A DNA stretch of 24,736 nucleotides, from positions 1 to 24,736 of the forward strand of contig CAYXUT010000019.1 in the NCBI GenBank assembly GCA_964468005.1, written 5' to 3'. Numbering within the stretch: the stretch's first letter is position 1; each line of letters starts with the position of its first letter. Below, piece by piece: positions 1 through 6,990 of this stretch. A model generated the notes under the pieces. It did not search any database. It was given only the letters and a program-made list of their open reading frames with translations, and was not told the origin of the DNA. A program made the translations under genes and the position numbers. Source of the stretch: TMED8 sp964468005 (GTDB lineage: Bacteria > Pseudomonadota > Alphaproteobacteria > Rhodospirillales > Casp-alpha2).

Positions 1-195
1 ACGGTATATAGCGCCAGCAAAGGTCGCGGTGGCTCAACCATCATTGAATTGAGGTATAAGGGTCATAGAGAACTCATTCACAAACTATGTCATCCTGATT
101 GGTTGGGACAAGTGGTCATCGAGAGGCCAGATGGGTTCAAACGGACCTATGATGACTACTTATCAGTCTTGGCTTCTGCGACGAGCGGGCTATAA
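1..195 (+). CDS. C-terminal part of an unrecognised protein, cut by the window edge
   Basis: Frame 1 is open from the first base to a TAA at 193-195, giving 64 residues with no start in view. The visible part is mildly basic, contains a stretch reading HPDWLGQVVIERPDG, and has no membrane segment or motif that I can assign to a family. Base composition is noticeably more AT-rich than the genes to the right. It lies just left of a tRNA 3' fragment, so it could be the last gene of an integrated element; that is inference from position. I do not recognise the protein, and a chance open frame is possible, though a frame of this length with protein-like content is more likely real. Confidence 0.45.
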   Translation, partial: TVYSASKGRGGSTIIELRYKGHRELIHKLCHPDWLGQVVIERPDGFKRTYDDYLSVLASATSGL

Positions 196-317
196 GTGAT
201 TAAACGGAAGTTAGCTCTGACAATTATTGGACAACCTTTGGTTTAGCTGGTTTTGAAAATAGCTGTAGTTGGCCCTCACGCCGGGTTAGCGGATTGTAAC
301 CTTTCGCTGGGCTTTAA

Positions 318-363
318 GATGGCATTGTAGAGGTCGTCGGTTCGATCCCGTCCGGCTCCACCA
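318..363 (+). other. tRNA-Ala-like 3' fragment (possible attachment-site remnant)
   Basis: Bases 318-363 resemble the 3' half of an alanine tRNA: an ATGGCAT anticodon loop (GGC anticodon), a variable loop AGGTC, a T-arm GTCGG-TTCGATC-CCGTC, the 3' acceptor strand CGGCTCC, discriminator A and an encoded CCA at 361-363. Upstream there is no GGAGCCG-type 5' acceptor strand and no D-arm, and the anticodon stem does not pair (TTAAG against TGTAG). It is therefore not a working tRNA gene. Such 3' tRNA fragments are the classical footprint of tyrosine-integrase elements, which recombine in tRNA 3' ends and leave a duplicated piece at the far junction. A simply decayed tRNA gene is the alternative. 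Confidence 0.6.
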
Positions 364-380
364 AAGCTCTCGTTAACTGC

Positions 381-673
381 TTAAACCTCAACCGCCATCG
401 CACCGTCAATCTTCTTTCCGTAGGCGTCGACGTAGGTACCGTCATCCTTGATGGTCGCCATGTCGCAGAACATCTCGATCAGATGCCCGTCGGGATCCAA
501 GATGTAGAACGATTCATTCTCACCCCATGACCCCTCACCGAGCAGATGCTAGGGGCTGTGAACGATGGGGCCACGCACGATCTTGACATCGGCTTTTTTG
601 ATTCTATTCAGTTGTATCAGTCAATCCTCACGAGTTTTGTATTCGAAGGCGAAGTGGTGGAAACCGGTTAGAA
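381..673 (-). pseudogene. Decayed VOC (glyoxalase/dioxygenase-fold) protein, C-terminal remnant
   Basis: Reading the minus strand down to the TAA at 381-383 gives a recognisable VOC-superfamily C-terminal half. It contains GFHHFAFEY near its left end and ENESFYILDPDGHLIEMF further on; the latter is the usual terminal strand with a metal-ligand glutamate. Two stops interrupt the same frame: TGA at 621-623, where the context REDxLIQ suggests a former Trp, and TAG at 549-551. Only about 95 codons remain, whereas a VOC protein is usually around 130-150, so the N-terminal half is missing. The remnant begins right at the dnaX stop codon, which suggests that a deletion or rearrangement joined the two. 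The substrate cannot be inferred. Confidence 0.8.
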
Positions 674-2437
674 TTAGTCCTTTTCAGTTTCTACTGGGCC
701 AACATCCTTGATCTCGGCGCCGGGAAAGGCGTCGAGCACCTGCTTGACAAAGGGGTGACGGGCGGCTTCGGCTTCGAGGTCGGCCTGGCCGTGGGCGCGT
801 TGTTCGGTCATCGTCGGTTGGCCCGGTTCCTGCGAGACTGTGACCATCCAGCGTTCGGCCGTATGCGCATTAAGAAAATCTGTCAATTGGCCGGCCAATC
901 CCGACGGTGCCCCCTTAGCCGGGCGGAACTCGATACAGCCGAGATCAAACGAAACCAAGTGGACGAAATCGAGCAAATTGGTGCGCAATACGCCCTCACG
1001 CTTATCATCGACCAACGCCAGAAGCGCTTCAAACGATGGTGGCATGGGCTTGGTCGTAACGGATGCTTTCGGCGGTTCCAACGGCGGTGGTTCCGGTCTT
1101 GGATCAGGATCGGAGTTGAGTGTCGGTTCTGCCGCCGGTAGTGGCGAAGGCGCATCGTCAGTACCCGTACGTGCCATCGGACCAACGCCCCCCCCTGACG
1201 GGGCAGCCGGCACGCCCATGGCTGGCTGCGATGGCACATCATCTTCGAGCGATTTCAGAGCTTCTTCCGGGGTAGGCAGGGTCGCGGTGTAAGCCAGCCG
1301 AACCAAAACCATCTCGGCCGCCTGGCGCGCCGAAGGTGCCAAGCGGACCTCACCCAAGCCCTTCAAGAGCATTTGCCAGGTGCGGCTCAAGGCCGACATG
1401 GAGAGCTTGGCCTCAATCTCCTTGCCACGCACGCGCTCGATTTCGGGCACCGTGGAATCATCAAGAACACTTGGCACAACCTTGACCCTTGTTAGCCAAT
1501 GCACGATCTCAAGCAAATCCTCAACGATGGCCGCCGGGTCGGCACCCTTAGCGAACATACGCTCAAACATACCAAGCGCACCTGAGCTATCGCCGGCCAT
1601 CACGGCTTCCAGCAGGTCAAAACTCTGCACCCGGTCAGCGAGACCTAGCATGTCGCGGATTTGTGCTTCTGTAACCTCGTTCTCAGCGCGTGATATCGCT
1701 TGGTCCAAAAGGCTCAGGCCATCGCGGACCGAACCATCGGCAGCACGCGCAATCAGGTGCAGCGCAATCGGGCTCAATTTTGCGCCCTCCTCGCCAACGA
1801 TACCTAAAAAATGGCCTTCCAGCGTTTGAATATCGACGCGCCTGAGATCAAATCGCTGGCAGCGGCTCAGCACCGTCACCGGCACCTTGCGAATCTCGGT
1901 GGTAGCGAAGATGAACTTCACGTGCTCAGGCGGTTCTTCCAGTGTCTTCAGGAGCGCGTTGAAGGCGTTTTTGGAGAGCATATGCACTTCATCGATGATG
2001 TAGACCTTGTAGCGTGCCGAAGTCGGGCGGTAGCGCACGCCGTCGATGAGCTCGCGGATATCATCGACGCCGGTGCGGCTGGCAGCGTCCATTTCCAAGA
2101 TATCGACATGGCGGTCCTCGGCAATCGCCTTGCAATGCTCGCATTCACTGCAGGGTTCCGTCGTCGGCTCGCCCGCCCCATCAGGGCCGATACAATTGAG
2201 AGCGCGAGCGATGATCCTGGCGGTGGTGGTTTTACCGACACCACGCACGCCCGTGAGGATAAAGGCATGCGCCAACCGCCCAGTTTTGAAGGCGTTAGTC
2301 AGGGTACGGACTAAAACTTCCTGGCCGATCAAACCGGAAAAGGTGCTCGGGCGGTATTTGCGAGCTAGAACCTGGTAAGGAATGGAGTCCGAGTCCGATG
2401 ATGTTTTGACAGGATCGGTGGTCTCGATATCGCTCAT
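674..2437 (-). CDS. dnaX: DNA polymerase III subunit gamma/tau
   Basis: This is the clamp-loader ATPase of the replicative polymerase, which loads the beta clamp and, through tau, links polymerase core and helicase. The 587-residue protein shows the AAA+ core with Walker A GVRGVGKT (residues 63-70), four zinc-binding cysteines (82, 96, 99, 102), Walker B VYIIDE (145-150), sensor-1 FATTE near 177 and the SRC box at 191-193. A proline-rich linker (about residues 400-470) leads to a C-terminal tau-like domain. The start at 2437 gives a natural N-terminus ahead of YQVLARKYRP; I see no clear Shine-Dalgarno sequence before it. It follows the SRP RNA gene on the same strand by about 36 bases. The usual downstream partners ybaB and recR are absent; a VOC pseudogene follows instead. 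I saw no evident slippery site for a programmed gamma frameshift. Confidence 0.97.
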   Translation of the reverse strand: MSDIETTDPVKTSSDSDSIPYQVLARKYRPSTFSGLIGQEVLVRTLTNAFKTGRLAHAFILTGVRGVGKTTTARIIARALNCIGPDGAGEPTTEPCSECEHCKAIAEDRHVDILEMDAASRTGVDDIRELIDGVRYRPTSARYKVYIIDEVHMLSKNAFNALLKTLEEPPEHVKFIFATTEIRKVPVTVLSRCQRFDLRRVDIQTLEGHFLGIVGEEGAKLSPIALHLIARAADGSVRDGLSLLDQAISRAENEVTEAQIRDMLGLADRVQSFDLLEAVMAGDSSGALGMFERMFAKGADPAAIVEDLLEIVHWLTRVKVVPSVLDDSTVPEIERVRGKEIEAKLSMSALSRTWQMLLKGLGEVRLAPSARQAAEMVLVRLAYTATLPTPEEALKSLEDDVPSQPAMGVPAAPSGGGVGPMARTGTDDAPSPLPAAEPTLNSDPDPRPEPPPLEPPKASVTTKPMPPSFEALLALVDDKREGVLRTNLLDFVHLVSFDLGCIEFRPAKGAPSGLAGQLTDFLNAHTAERWMVTVSQEPGQPTMTEQRAHGQADLEAEAARHPFVKQVLDAFPGAEIKDVGPVETEKD

Positions 2438-2473
2438 ACGGAGGTTTTTCTTTGTGGCAACTCTCTGGACAAA

Positions 2474-2570
2474 GTGGAAGGCTGGACACCGACCCGGACC
2501 GAAACTCGTTACGGCTGCTTCCTTTCGGACCTGACCGGATTGGCGAGAAGTCCGTCCAGCGCCAACCTTC
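2474..2570 (-). ncRNA. ffs: 4.5S signal recognition particle RNA (bacterial small type)
   Basis: On the minus strand the SRP signature GGTCAGGTCC-GAAA-GGAAGCAGCC is present (tetraloop at 2523-2526). It is flanked by pairing segments that build one long hairpin: CTCG with CGAG, GGAC with GTCC, and the closing stem GCTGGAC (2554-2560) with GTCCAGC (2481-2487). An outer GGAAG/CTTCC pair (2566-2570 and 2476-2480) sets the approximate ends, giving about 97 nt, the normal size for the small bacterial form. The RNA binds Ffh and directs ribosomes making membrane proteins to the membrane. Many alphaproteobacteria carry this gene just upstream of dnaX, as here. The tetraloop is GAAA, where GGAA is the common form; it still fits GNRA. 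The exact ends are estimated. Confidence 0.93.
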
Positions 2571-2577
2571 CGTGCAG

Positions 2578-2607
2578 ACTATATCAGTGTTGCGCCGGAG
2601 ACTCCAA
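2578..2607 (-). promoter_or_regulatory. Predicted sigma-70 promoter of the SRP RNA gene
   Basis: On the minus strand TTGGAG (2602-2607) and TATAGT (2578-2583) are separated by 18 bases, close to the TTGACA/TATAAT consensus. The -10 box ends seven bases before the predicted 5' end of the SRP RNA, which independently supports both calls. dnaX may be transcribed from here by read-through, since no terminator is evident between the two genes. Confidence 0.6.
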
Positions 2608-2732
2608 GCTAGAACGGTTGCAGACCGTTATCTTCATACCGAACCAGTCGAACCACGGACGGCTGCGAACAACTTTCCACCCGCCGCCCTTCGGCCGCGT
2701 TCAGGGTGAAAGTATGGCTTACGAATACTTGT

Positions 2733-2972
2733 TTACTGGTAGCGCAAGCCAAAGCGTTCGTTGTTGAGGATCAGGCGGCCGACGCCTTGCGAAAACAAGC
2801 CGCACACCAGATAGATCGTGTCCTTGAACTCTTAACGCCCGTCCTGGACGGCGACCTGGCGGATATTTGCCTCCTTGACAGTCGCGCACTTGTGCTCGCC
2901 GGTTCAGCAGTTCCAGATATCGGAATTGCGAAGCGCATCCCAGTCAGGACGCGACGGCATGGAGGGCAACAT
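2733..2972 (-). pseudogene. Unidentified small gene remnant with two in-frame stops
   Basis: The minus strand from ATG (2970-2972) to TAA (2733-2735) reads as 80 codons with TGA at codon 23 and TAA at codon 47. Outside the stops the translation is protein-like (MLPSMPSRPDWDALRN, then EFKDTIYLVCGLFSQGVGRL), and third codon positions are strongly G/C, as in the neighbouring real genes. The opposite strand has an uninterrupted 100-codon frame (2706-3008), but its third positions are much less GC-biased, so I read it as the shadow. I do not recognise the family. It sits between the SRP RNA promoter and nudC. The flanking stretches 2608-2732 and 2973-3172 show nothing else that I can support. Confidence 0.45.
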
Positions 2973-3172
2973 ATGTGCGAAGTTAGCGACCTATTCGCAA
3001 CCTCCTAACGCCAACAAACGCGAAACCGAAGCGCGGCATTCGGGTTCTGGTTCCTGGACAGACGCGGGTCCCGAAAACTCTTTAATTCACAACGGAACAC
3101 CGCCTGACAAGAGGGTCCCCGGGTAATTTCCTACAGGTTGCCGCTAGGGTCCGGCTATGCCAAGTTGTGGCC

Positions 3173-4153
3173 ATGTCAGACCCTAGCCTTTCATCTCTTA
3201 TTTATACTGGTGTACGTCTCGACCGGGCCGGGATCAACCGCAAGGACGAAGCCTGGATCGCCTTCAAGAAGCGCGACGGCCTGGCGCGTATCGTCGCCGT
3301 GTGGCGCAACCGCAATCTGATCATCGACGACACCGATGGCCCGCGCGCGCTATTACCGAGGCGCGAAGACGCACCGAAGCTGGCCAAGGCAGCAGACAAC
3401 ATGGTGTTCCTCGGCCTCGATAATGACAACGTTCCGGTGTTCTCGGTCGACATCAGCCACTTGGACGAACACGACGCCGTGGCTCTGGCAGGCGAAGGCG
3501 GCAGCTTCGTTGATCTTCGGCAGTTGGGCTGGATGGTCCCGAGAGATGATGCTGGGCTGCTCGCCTATGCGCGCGGCCTCGCCTATTGGCACCGCACGCA
3601 CGGCTACTGCGGCCATTGCGGCTCGCCGACGGAAAGCCGCGAGGGCGGCCATATGCGCCAATGCGCCAATGAATCCTGCGGGCGGCCAAGTTTCCCGCGC
3701 ACGGATCCCGCAGTGATCATGCTAGTTGAGCAACCGGGAGATGGCTATAATCCGCCGCGTTGCCTATTGGGTCGCAGTGGGCGGTGGGAATTCCCTCTCT
3801 ATTCGACGCTCGCCGGTTTCGTCGAGCCGGGAGAAAGCCTAGAGGAAGCGGTTGCGCGCGAGGTCTTGGAAGAGGTCAACATTGCCGTTGCCGTCGAAGA
3901 CGTGCACTACATGGCATCGCAGCCCTGGCCGTTCCCCTCCTCATTGATGCTGGGCTTTCGCGCCACAGCATCAAGCACTGAGATTCAGTGCGACCCCGAG
4001 GAAATCCTGGACGCCCGCTGGTTTACAACCGAAGAGGTGCAGGCCTTTAAGGAATGGGACACGGCCGAAGACCACGAGCCGCGCCTGCCAAGACGTGACT
4101 CGATTGCACGATGGCTGTTACAGAACTGGCTCGAAGGCGTCAAGGCCGGTTAG
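3173..4153 (+). CDS. nudC: NAD(H) pyrophosphatase / NAD-capped RNA decapping Nudix hydrolase
   Basis: NudC-type enzymes hydrolyse NADH/NAD+ to NMN(H) and AMP and can remove NAD caps from RNA 5' ends. The 326-residue protein has the family layout: a divergent N-terminal domain, a zinc ribbon with C146, C149, C164 and C169, then the Nudix box from G215 through E221, R229-E230 and E233-E234, and the NudC signature SQPWPFPSS at 249-257. The Nudix box normally ends EExG; here it reads EEVNI, with Asn236 in place of Gly. I chose ATG 3173 (MSDPSL) over the GTG two codons upstream because it is an ATG; no strong Shine-Dalgarno sequence decides it. The gene is convergent with the peroxiredoxin-like gene, and their stop codons overlap by four bases. 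Confidence 0.94.
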   Translation: MSDPSLSSLIYTGVRLDRAGINRKDEAWIAFKKRDGLARIVAVWRNRNLIIDDTDGPRALLPRREDAPKLAKAADNMVFLGLDNDNVPVFSVDISHLDEHDAVALAGEGGSFVDLRQLGWMVPRDDAGLLAYARGLAYWHRTHGYCGHCGSPTESREGGHMRQCANESCGRPSFPRTDPAVIMLVEQPGDGYNPPRCLLGRSGRWEFPLYSTLAGFVEPGESLEEAVAREVLEEVNIAVAVEDVHYMASQPWPFPSSLMLGFRATASSTEIQCDPEEILDARWFTTEEVQAFKEWDTAEDHEPRLPRRDSIARWLLQNWLEGVKAG

Positions 4154-4701
4154 GCCATCGACAACACCTCGCCCCTGGCTGGATAATCGCGCTCCAGCAC
4201 CATACCGAGTGCTTTGAGGATTTCGGCGAAAGATGGCCTAGCGAACGGCATGGTCTGTACGGTGCCAAAATAGAGTGTGCCGTCGGGACGTACCATGTAA
4301 AGCCCCGGCTCGATGAACATGTCAGGCTCGATCACGCCGGCGCCAGTCTTGCCGATTGAGGTCGAGATGAATAGCCCCCACTCCCGCCCTTTCTCGAGCG
4401 TCACGCCATAGGCCACATAAAGCTGATCAAGGCCCCATTCTTCCTTAGCCAGATTACCGCGCTCTTCTTCGTCCGACGAGGCGACAATGATATTGACGCC
4501 CTTTTCCTTGAACTGGTTGGCCTTACGGTTGAGGTCGTCCAAGTAGCGTGAACAGATCGGGCAATGGTAGCCACGATAAAACACCACCATGGTGAAATTC
4601 TCCGGCTTCTGTTCGGCCAGCGACCAGGTGCCGCCGCCGACCAGCGGCAGGTCGAGGCTGGGAACGGGTTGGCGCGGATAGAGGGTGTTGATTTCGGACA
4701 T
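4150..4701 (-). CDS. Peroxiredoxin-like (AhpC/TSA, thioredoxin-fold) protein
   Basis: The 183-residue protein has a thioredoxin-fold AhpC/TSA layout: an N-terminal strand region (VPSLDLPLVGGGTW), then VVFYRGYHCPICSRYL with a CPIC active-site pair at the start of the first long helix, and a C-terminal half with GLYMVRPDGTLYF. Such cytosolic proteins are taken to reduce peroxides with thiol electrons; the substrate and reductant here are unknown. An open frame extends eight codons further upstream, but the start at 4701 (MSEINTLYP) has an ideal Shine-Dalgarno AAAGGAGAG upstream, so I use it. It lies about 120 bases downstream of dinB on the same strand. The AT-rich gap probably holds its own promoter, although I could not pick out a convincing -35/-10 pair. 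Confidence 0.85.
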   Translation of the reverse strand: MSEINTLYPRQPVPSLDLPLVGGGTWSLAEQKPENFTMVVFYRGYHCPICSRYLDDLNRKANQFKEKGVNIIVASSDEEERGNLAKEEWGLDQLYVAYGVTLEKGREWGLFISTSIGKTGAGVIEPDMFIEPGLYMVRPDGTLYFGTVQTMPFARPSFAEILKALGMVLERDYPARGEVLSMA

Positions 4702-4707
4702 GAAGGT

Positions 4708-4716
4708 CTCTCCTTT
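4708..4716 (-). promoter_or_regulatory. Ribosome binding site fixing the peroxiredoxin-like gene start
   Basis: On the minus strand AAAGGAGAG lies with its GGAG core eight bases before ATG 4699-4701. This selects the shorter 183-residue protein over the frame that opens at 4725, which would place the site inside the coding region. Confidence 0.75.
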
Positions 4717-4822
4717 GAAAGGCACAAACTATTTTTTGTATATGAGTAAAGAGAAATAGGAATAGCCGCTCCAAAAAGCTACACAAACAATGAACATGTT
4801 TGCGTGAGACTTCGACCTGGTC

Positions 4823-6022
4823 TCAGGCTAGCCCGCCAAACAGGTCGGGCGGATCGGCCTCGGCGGCTGGGCAGATGTCGCCAACACCGATACCAACAAG
4901 ACGGAAATAACGCCCGTCGGCCTCGCGCTCGATCAGGTCGACGGCTTGTTGATAAATCACTTCTGCCTTCTGCGTCGGATTGGGGAGTTGGCGGTTGCGG
5001 GTCAGCAGTTTGAAGTTGCCCGTTTTCAGTTTCAAAACTACAGTGCCGCCGGCATGTCCGCCGCGCACCAGTCGCTCAGCAACCCGCGCGCAAAGCGGCT
5101 TGATCGCCAAGAGCAACTCATCAGCGCCGTTGATATCCCTGGCGAAGGTGGTCTCGGCTGAAACGCTCTTTGCCGGCCCACCGATCGTGACCTTGCGGTT
5201 GTCGCGACCTTGCGCATATCCGGCAAGCTGGCGGCCGAACTTGCCGAAGCGGCCGACCAGTTCGGCCTCTGGCATCTCTTGTAATTGCCCTATGGTCTCG
5301 ATACCCGTCTCAATCATCTTGTGCGCCGTGACCTCGCCGACACCGTTAATCTTTCGCACCGGCAACGGCGCGAGGAACGATTTGGTCTCGTCGCGGCCGA
5401 TCACCGAATAGCCGCGTGGCTTTTCCAGATCAGAAGCCAGCTTGGCCAGAAACTTGTTATGCGAGAGGCCGATAGAAACGGTGATCCCGACCTCGCGCTC
5501 TATCCGCCTGGCCACATCGGCGAGCGCTATGGCCGGCGGCCCCTCCCGTTCGCCCTCACCATCGACGCGCGCCTCGTCGGAAAGATCGAGATAGGCCTCG
5601 TCCAGAGAGACGGGCTGTATGATCGGCGTAGCATCTCGAAAGATGCTTCGAATGTCTTGGCTGACGCTTTTGTACTTGGCCATGTTGGGTGGAACCACTA
5701 CCGCTTGCGGGCACATTTCCATGGCCTTGAACATGGGCATGGCGGAACGCGGCCCGAACTGGCGCGCAATGTAGCAGGCCGTAGTGACAACACCCCGCCC
5801 TCCCGGATGGCCGACGATCAAGGGCTTGTCATTGAGGCTTGGGTCGTCGCGCTTCTCGACGCTCGCATAAAAGGCATCGCAATCGATGTGTGCGATATCG
5901 AGTCGGTCGAGTTCCAGGTGCCGGATAATACGCTGGGACCCGCAGGCCGGACAGGCCTCAAAATCGCCGCTGGAAAGATCGAGGCAATCGCGGCAGAGAA
6001 TGATCGATAAGGCATCCACCAT
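4823..6022 (-). CDS. dinB: DNA polymerase IV (Y-family translesion polymerase) with N-terminal zinc ribbon
   Basis: Error-prone polymerase that extends past DNA lesions during the SOS response. The 399-residue protein starts with a ribbon, CRDC (C10, C13) and CPAC (C24, C27), an extension seen in many alphaproteobacterial DinB proteins but not in E. coli. The palm then carries the metal-binding Asp47 in HIDCDAFYASVE and the SLDEAY motif with Asp121-Glu122; the steric-gate position is Tyr52. The helix-hairpin-helix NGVGEVTAHK and a little-finger domain follow. The protein ends DPPDLFGGLA, which resembles a beta-clamp-binding motif. A TGA lies directly upstream of GTG-ATG (6025/6022), so the start can only be one of these two codons. 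A LexA-type SOS box lies 19 bases upstream. Confidence 0.95.
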   Translation of the reverse strand: MVDALSIILCRDCLDLSSGDFEACPACGSQRIIRHLELDRLDIAHIDCDAFYASVEKRDDPSLNDKPLIVGHPGGRGVVTTACYIARQFGPRSAMPMFKAMEMCPQAVVVPPNMAKYKSVSQDIRSIFRDATPIIQPVSLDEAYLDLSDEARVDGEGEREGPPAIALADVARRIEREVGITVSIGLSHNKFLAKLASDLEKPRGYSVIGRDETKSFLAPLPVRKINGVGEVTAHKMIETGIETIGQLQEMPEAELVGRFGKFGRQLAGYAQGRDNRKVTIGGPAKSVSAETTFARDINGADELLLAIKPLCARVAERLVRGGHAGGTVVLKLKTGNFKLLTRNRQLPNPTQKAEVIYQQAVDLIEREADGRYFRLVGIGVGDICPAAEADPPDLFGGLA

Positions 6023-6041
6023 CACTCATCCATTGCCAAAG

Positions 6042-6056
6042 GTTCGCTATTTGTTC
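6042..6056. promoter_or_regulatory. Alphaproteobacterial LexA (SOS) box controlling dinB
   Basis: GTTC-GCTATTT-GTTC is a perfect match to the GTTC-N7-GTTC direct-repeat operator bound by alphaproteobacterial LexA, which differs from the palindromic E. coli box. It lies 19 bases before the dinB ATG and just downstream of a -10-like TCTAAT (minus strand, 6060-6065), so it would cover the transcription start and repress dinB until DNA damage. The site is read directly from sequence; regulation is inferred. Confidence 0.85.
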
Positions 6057-6116
6057 TGAATTAGAATGCCGCGTGCTCGACCGGCGGTCAAGCCGAAGAA
6101 GACTTAAAAACTAGCG

Positions 6117-6968
6117 TTAGCCATCCCCACGCCGCCGAAACGGATGCGCTGGGTATGTGCCGAGGATGTGCAGTTGGTCGGAGAAGAAGTCAAGTTCCTC
6201 AAGTGCTAGCTGAAGCGCACGTTGTTCGGGATGCCCTTCGACGTCAGCGTAGAATTGCGCCACGTTGAACTCGCCGTCCACATAGCTCTCCAACTTGGTC
6301 ATGTTAACACCGTTGGTGGCGAAGCCACCCATGGCTTTGTAGAGCGCGGCTGGGATGTTGCGCACGCCGAAAACGAAAGTAGTCATCACATCGTTTTGCA
6401 GGGGCCCGGGATCACTCGGTTCACGCGCCATGACGACAAACCGAGTTGTATTGTGCTCGGCATCTTCTACGTCGCCACGAAGGATTTGCAAGCCGTTGAG
6501 TTCAGCCGCCAGCTCCGATGAGATAGCACCCTGTGTCTTGTCACCGGCAGCGACAATATCTTCGGCGGCGCCCGCCGTATCGACGTGCACCACCGGTTCG
6601 ATGCCAAGCCGGGAAATCAGCTTGCGGCACTGGTTAAGCGCGTGAACGTGGCTGTGAACATGGGTCAATTCTTCAAGTTTCGTTCCTGGCAAAGCCAACA
6701 GCTGATGGTTAACGCGCTGGAAGTGCTCGGCGACGATATGCAGGCCCGATCCCGGCATCAAGTGATGGATATCGGCGACCCGCCCGGCGACCGAATTATC
6801 AATGGGGATCATGGCCAACGAGGCGCGCCCCGTCTCCACTGCCTCGAAAGCATCAACGAAGGTCCTGCACGGCATCGGGTCCATATCTGGATAGGCGGAA
6901 CGGCACGCAGCCATGGAATAGGCGCCGCGCATGCCCTGGAAAGAGATTGTGTTGGCTGGATCACTCAT
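6117..6968 (-). CDS. pheA: Prephenate dehydratase
   Basis: Converts prephenate to phenylpyruvate in phenylalanine biosynthesis. The 283-residue monofunctional protein has the periplasmic-binding-like PDT domain (ISFQGMRGAYS at 8-18, MIPIDNSVAGR at 53-63, catalytic TRF at 175-177) and a C-terminal ACT regulatory domain from about 195 (TTFVFGVRNIPAALYKAM). The usual ESRP phenylalanine-binding motif appears as KLESY at 225-229, so feedback inhibition cannot be assumed in detail. There is no chorismate mutase domain. The frame is open for 123 further codons upstream, but these are the shadow of kdsB, and the true start is ATG 6966-6968. It lies 22 bases after the kdsB stop on the same strand, so the two are probably co-transcribed. 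Confidence 0.95.
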   Translation of the reverse strand: MSDPANTISFQGMRGAYSMAACRSAYPDMDPMPCRTFVDAFEAVETGRASLAMIPIDNSVAGRVADIHHLMPGSGLHIVAEHFQRVNHQLLALPGTKLEELTHVHSHVHALNQCRKLISRLGIEPVVHVDTAGAAEDIVAAGDKTQGAISSELAAELNGLQILRGDVEDAEHNTTRFVVMAREPSDPGPLQNDVMTTFVFGVRNIPAALYKAMGGFATNGVNMTKLESYVDGEFNVAQFYADVEGHPEQRALQLALEELDFFSDQLHILGTYPAHPFRRRGDG

Positions 6969-6990
6969 CGCTTCGATTCGCTTTTTGCTC

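Noticed and set aside
288..363. Complete tRNA-Ala gene
   Set aside because: Only the 3' half fits. There is no matching 5' acceptor strand or D-arm, and the anticodon stem cannot pair.
2706..3008. Plus-strand 100-codon open frame between the SRP RNA and nudC
   Set aside because: Its codon third positions lack the GC bias of the neighbouring genes, it has no recognisable domain, and the opposite strand reads more like a decayed protein.
4805..4825. Inverted repeat TGAGAC/GTCTCA at the end of dinB as a terminator
   Set aside because: The stem is only six base pairs with a nine-base loop and is not followed by a T-run, so it does not meet the pattern of an intrinsic terminator.
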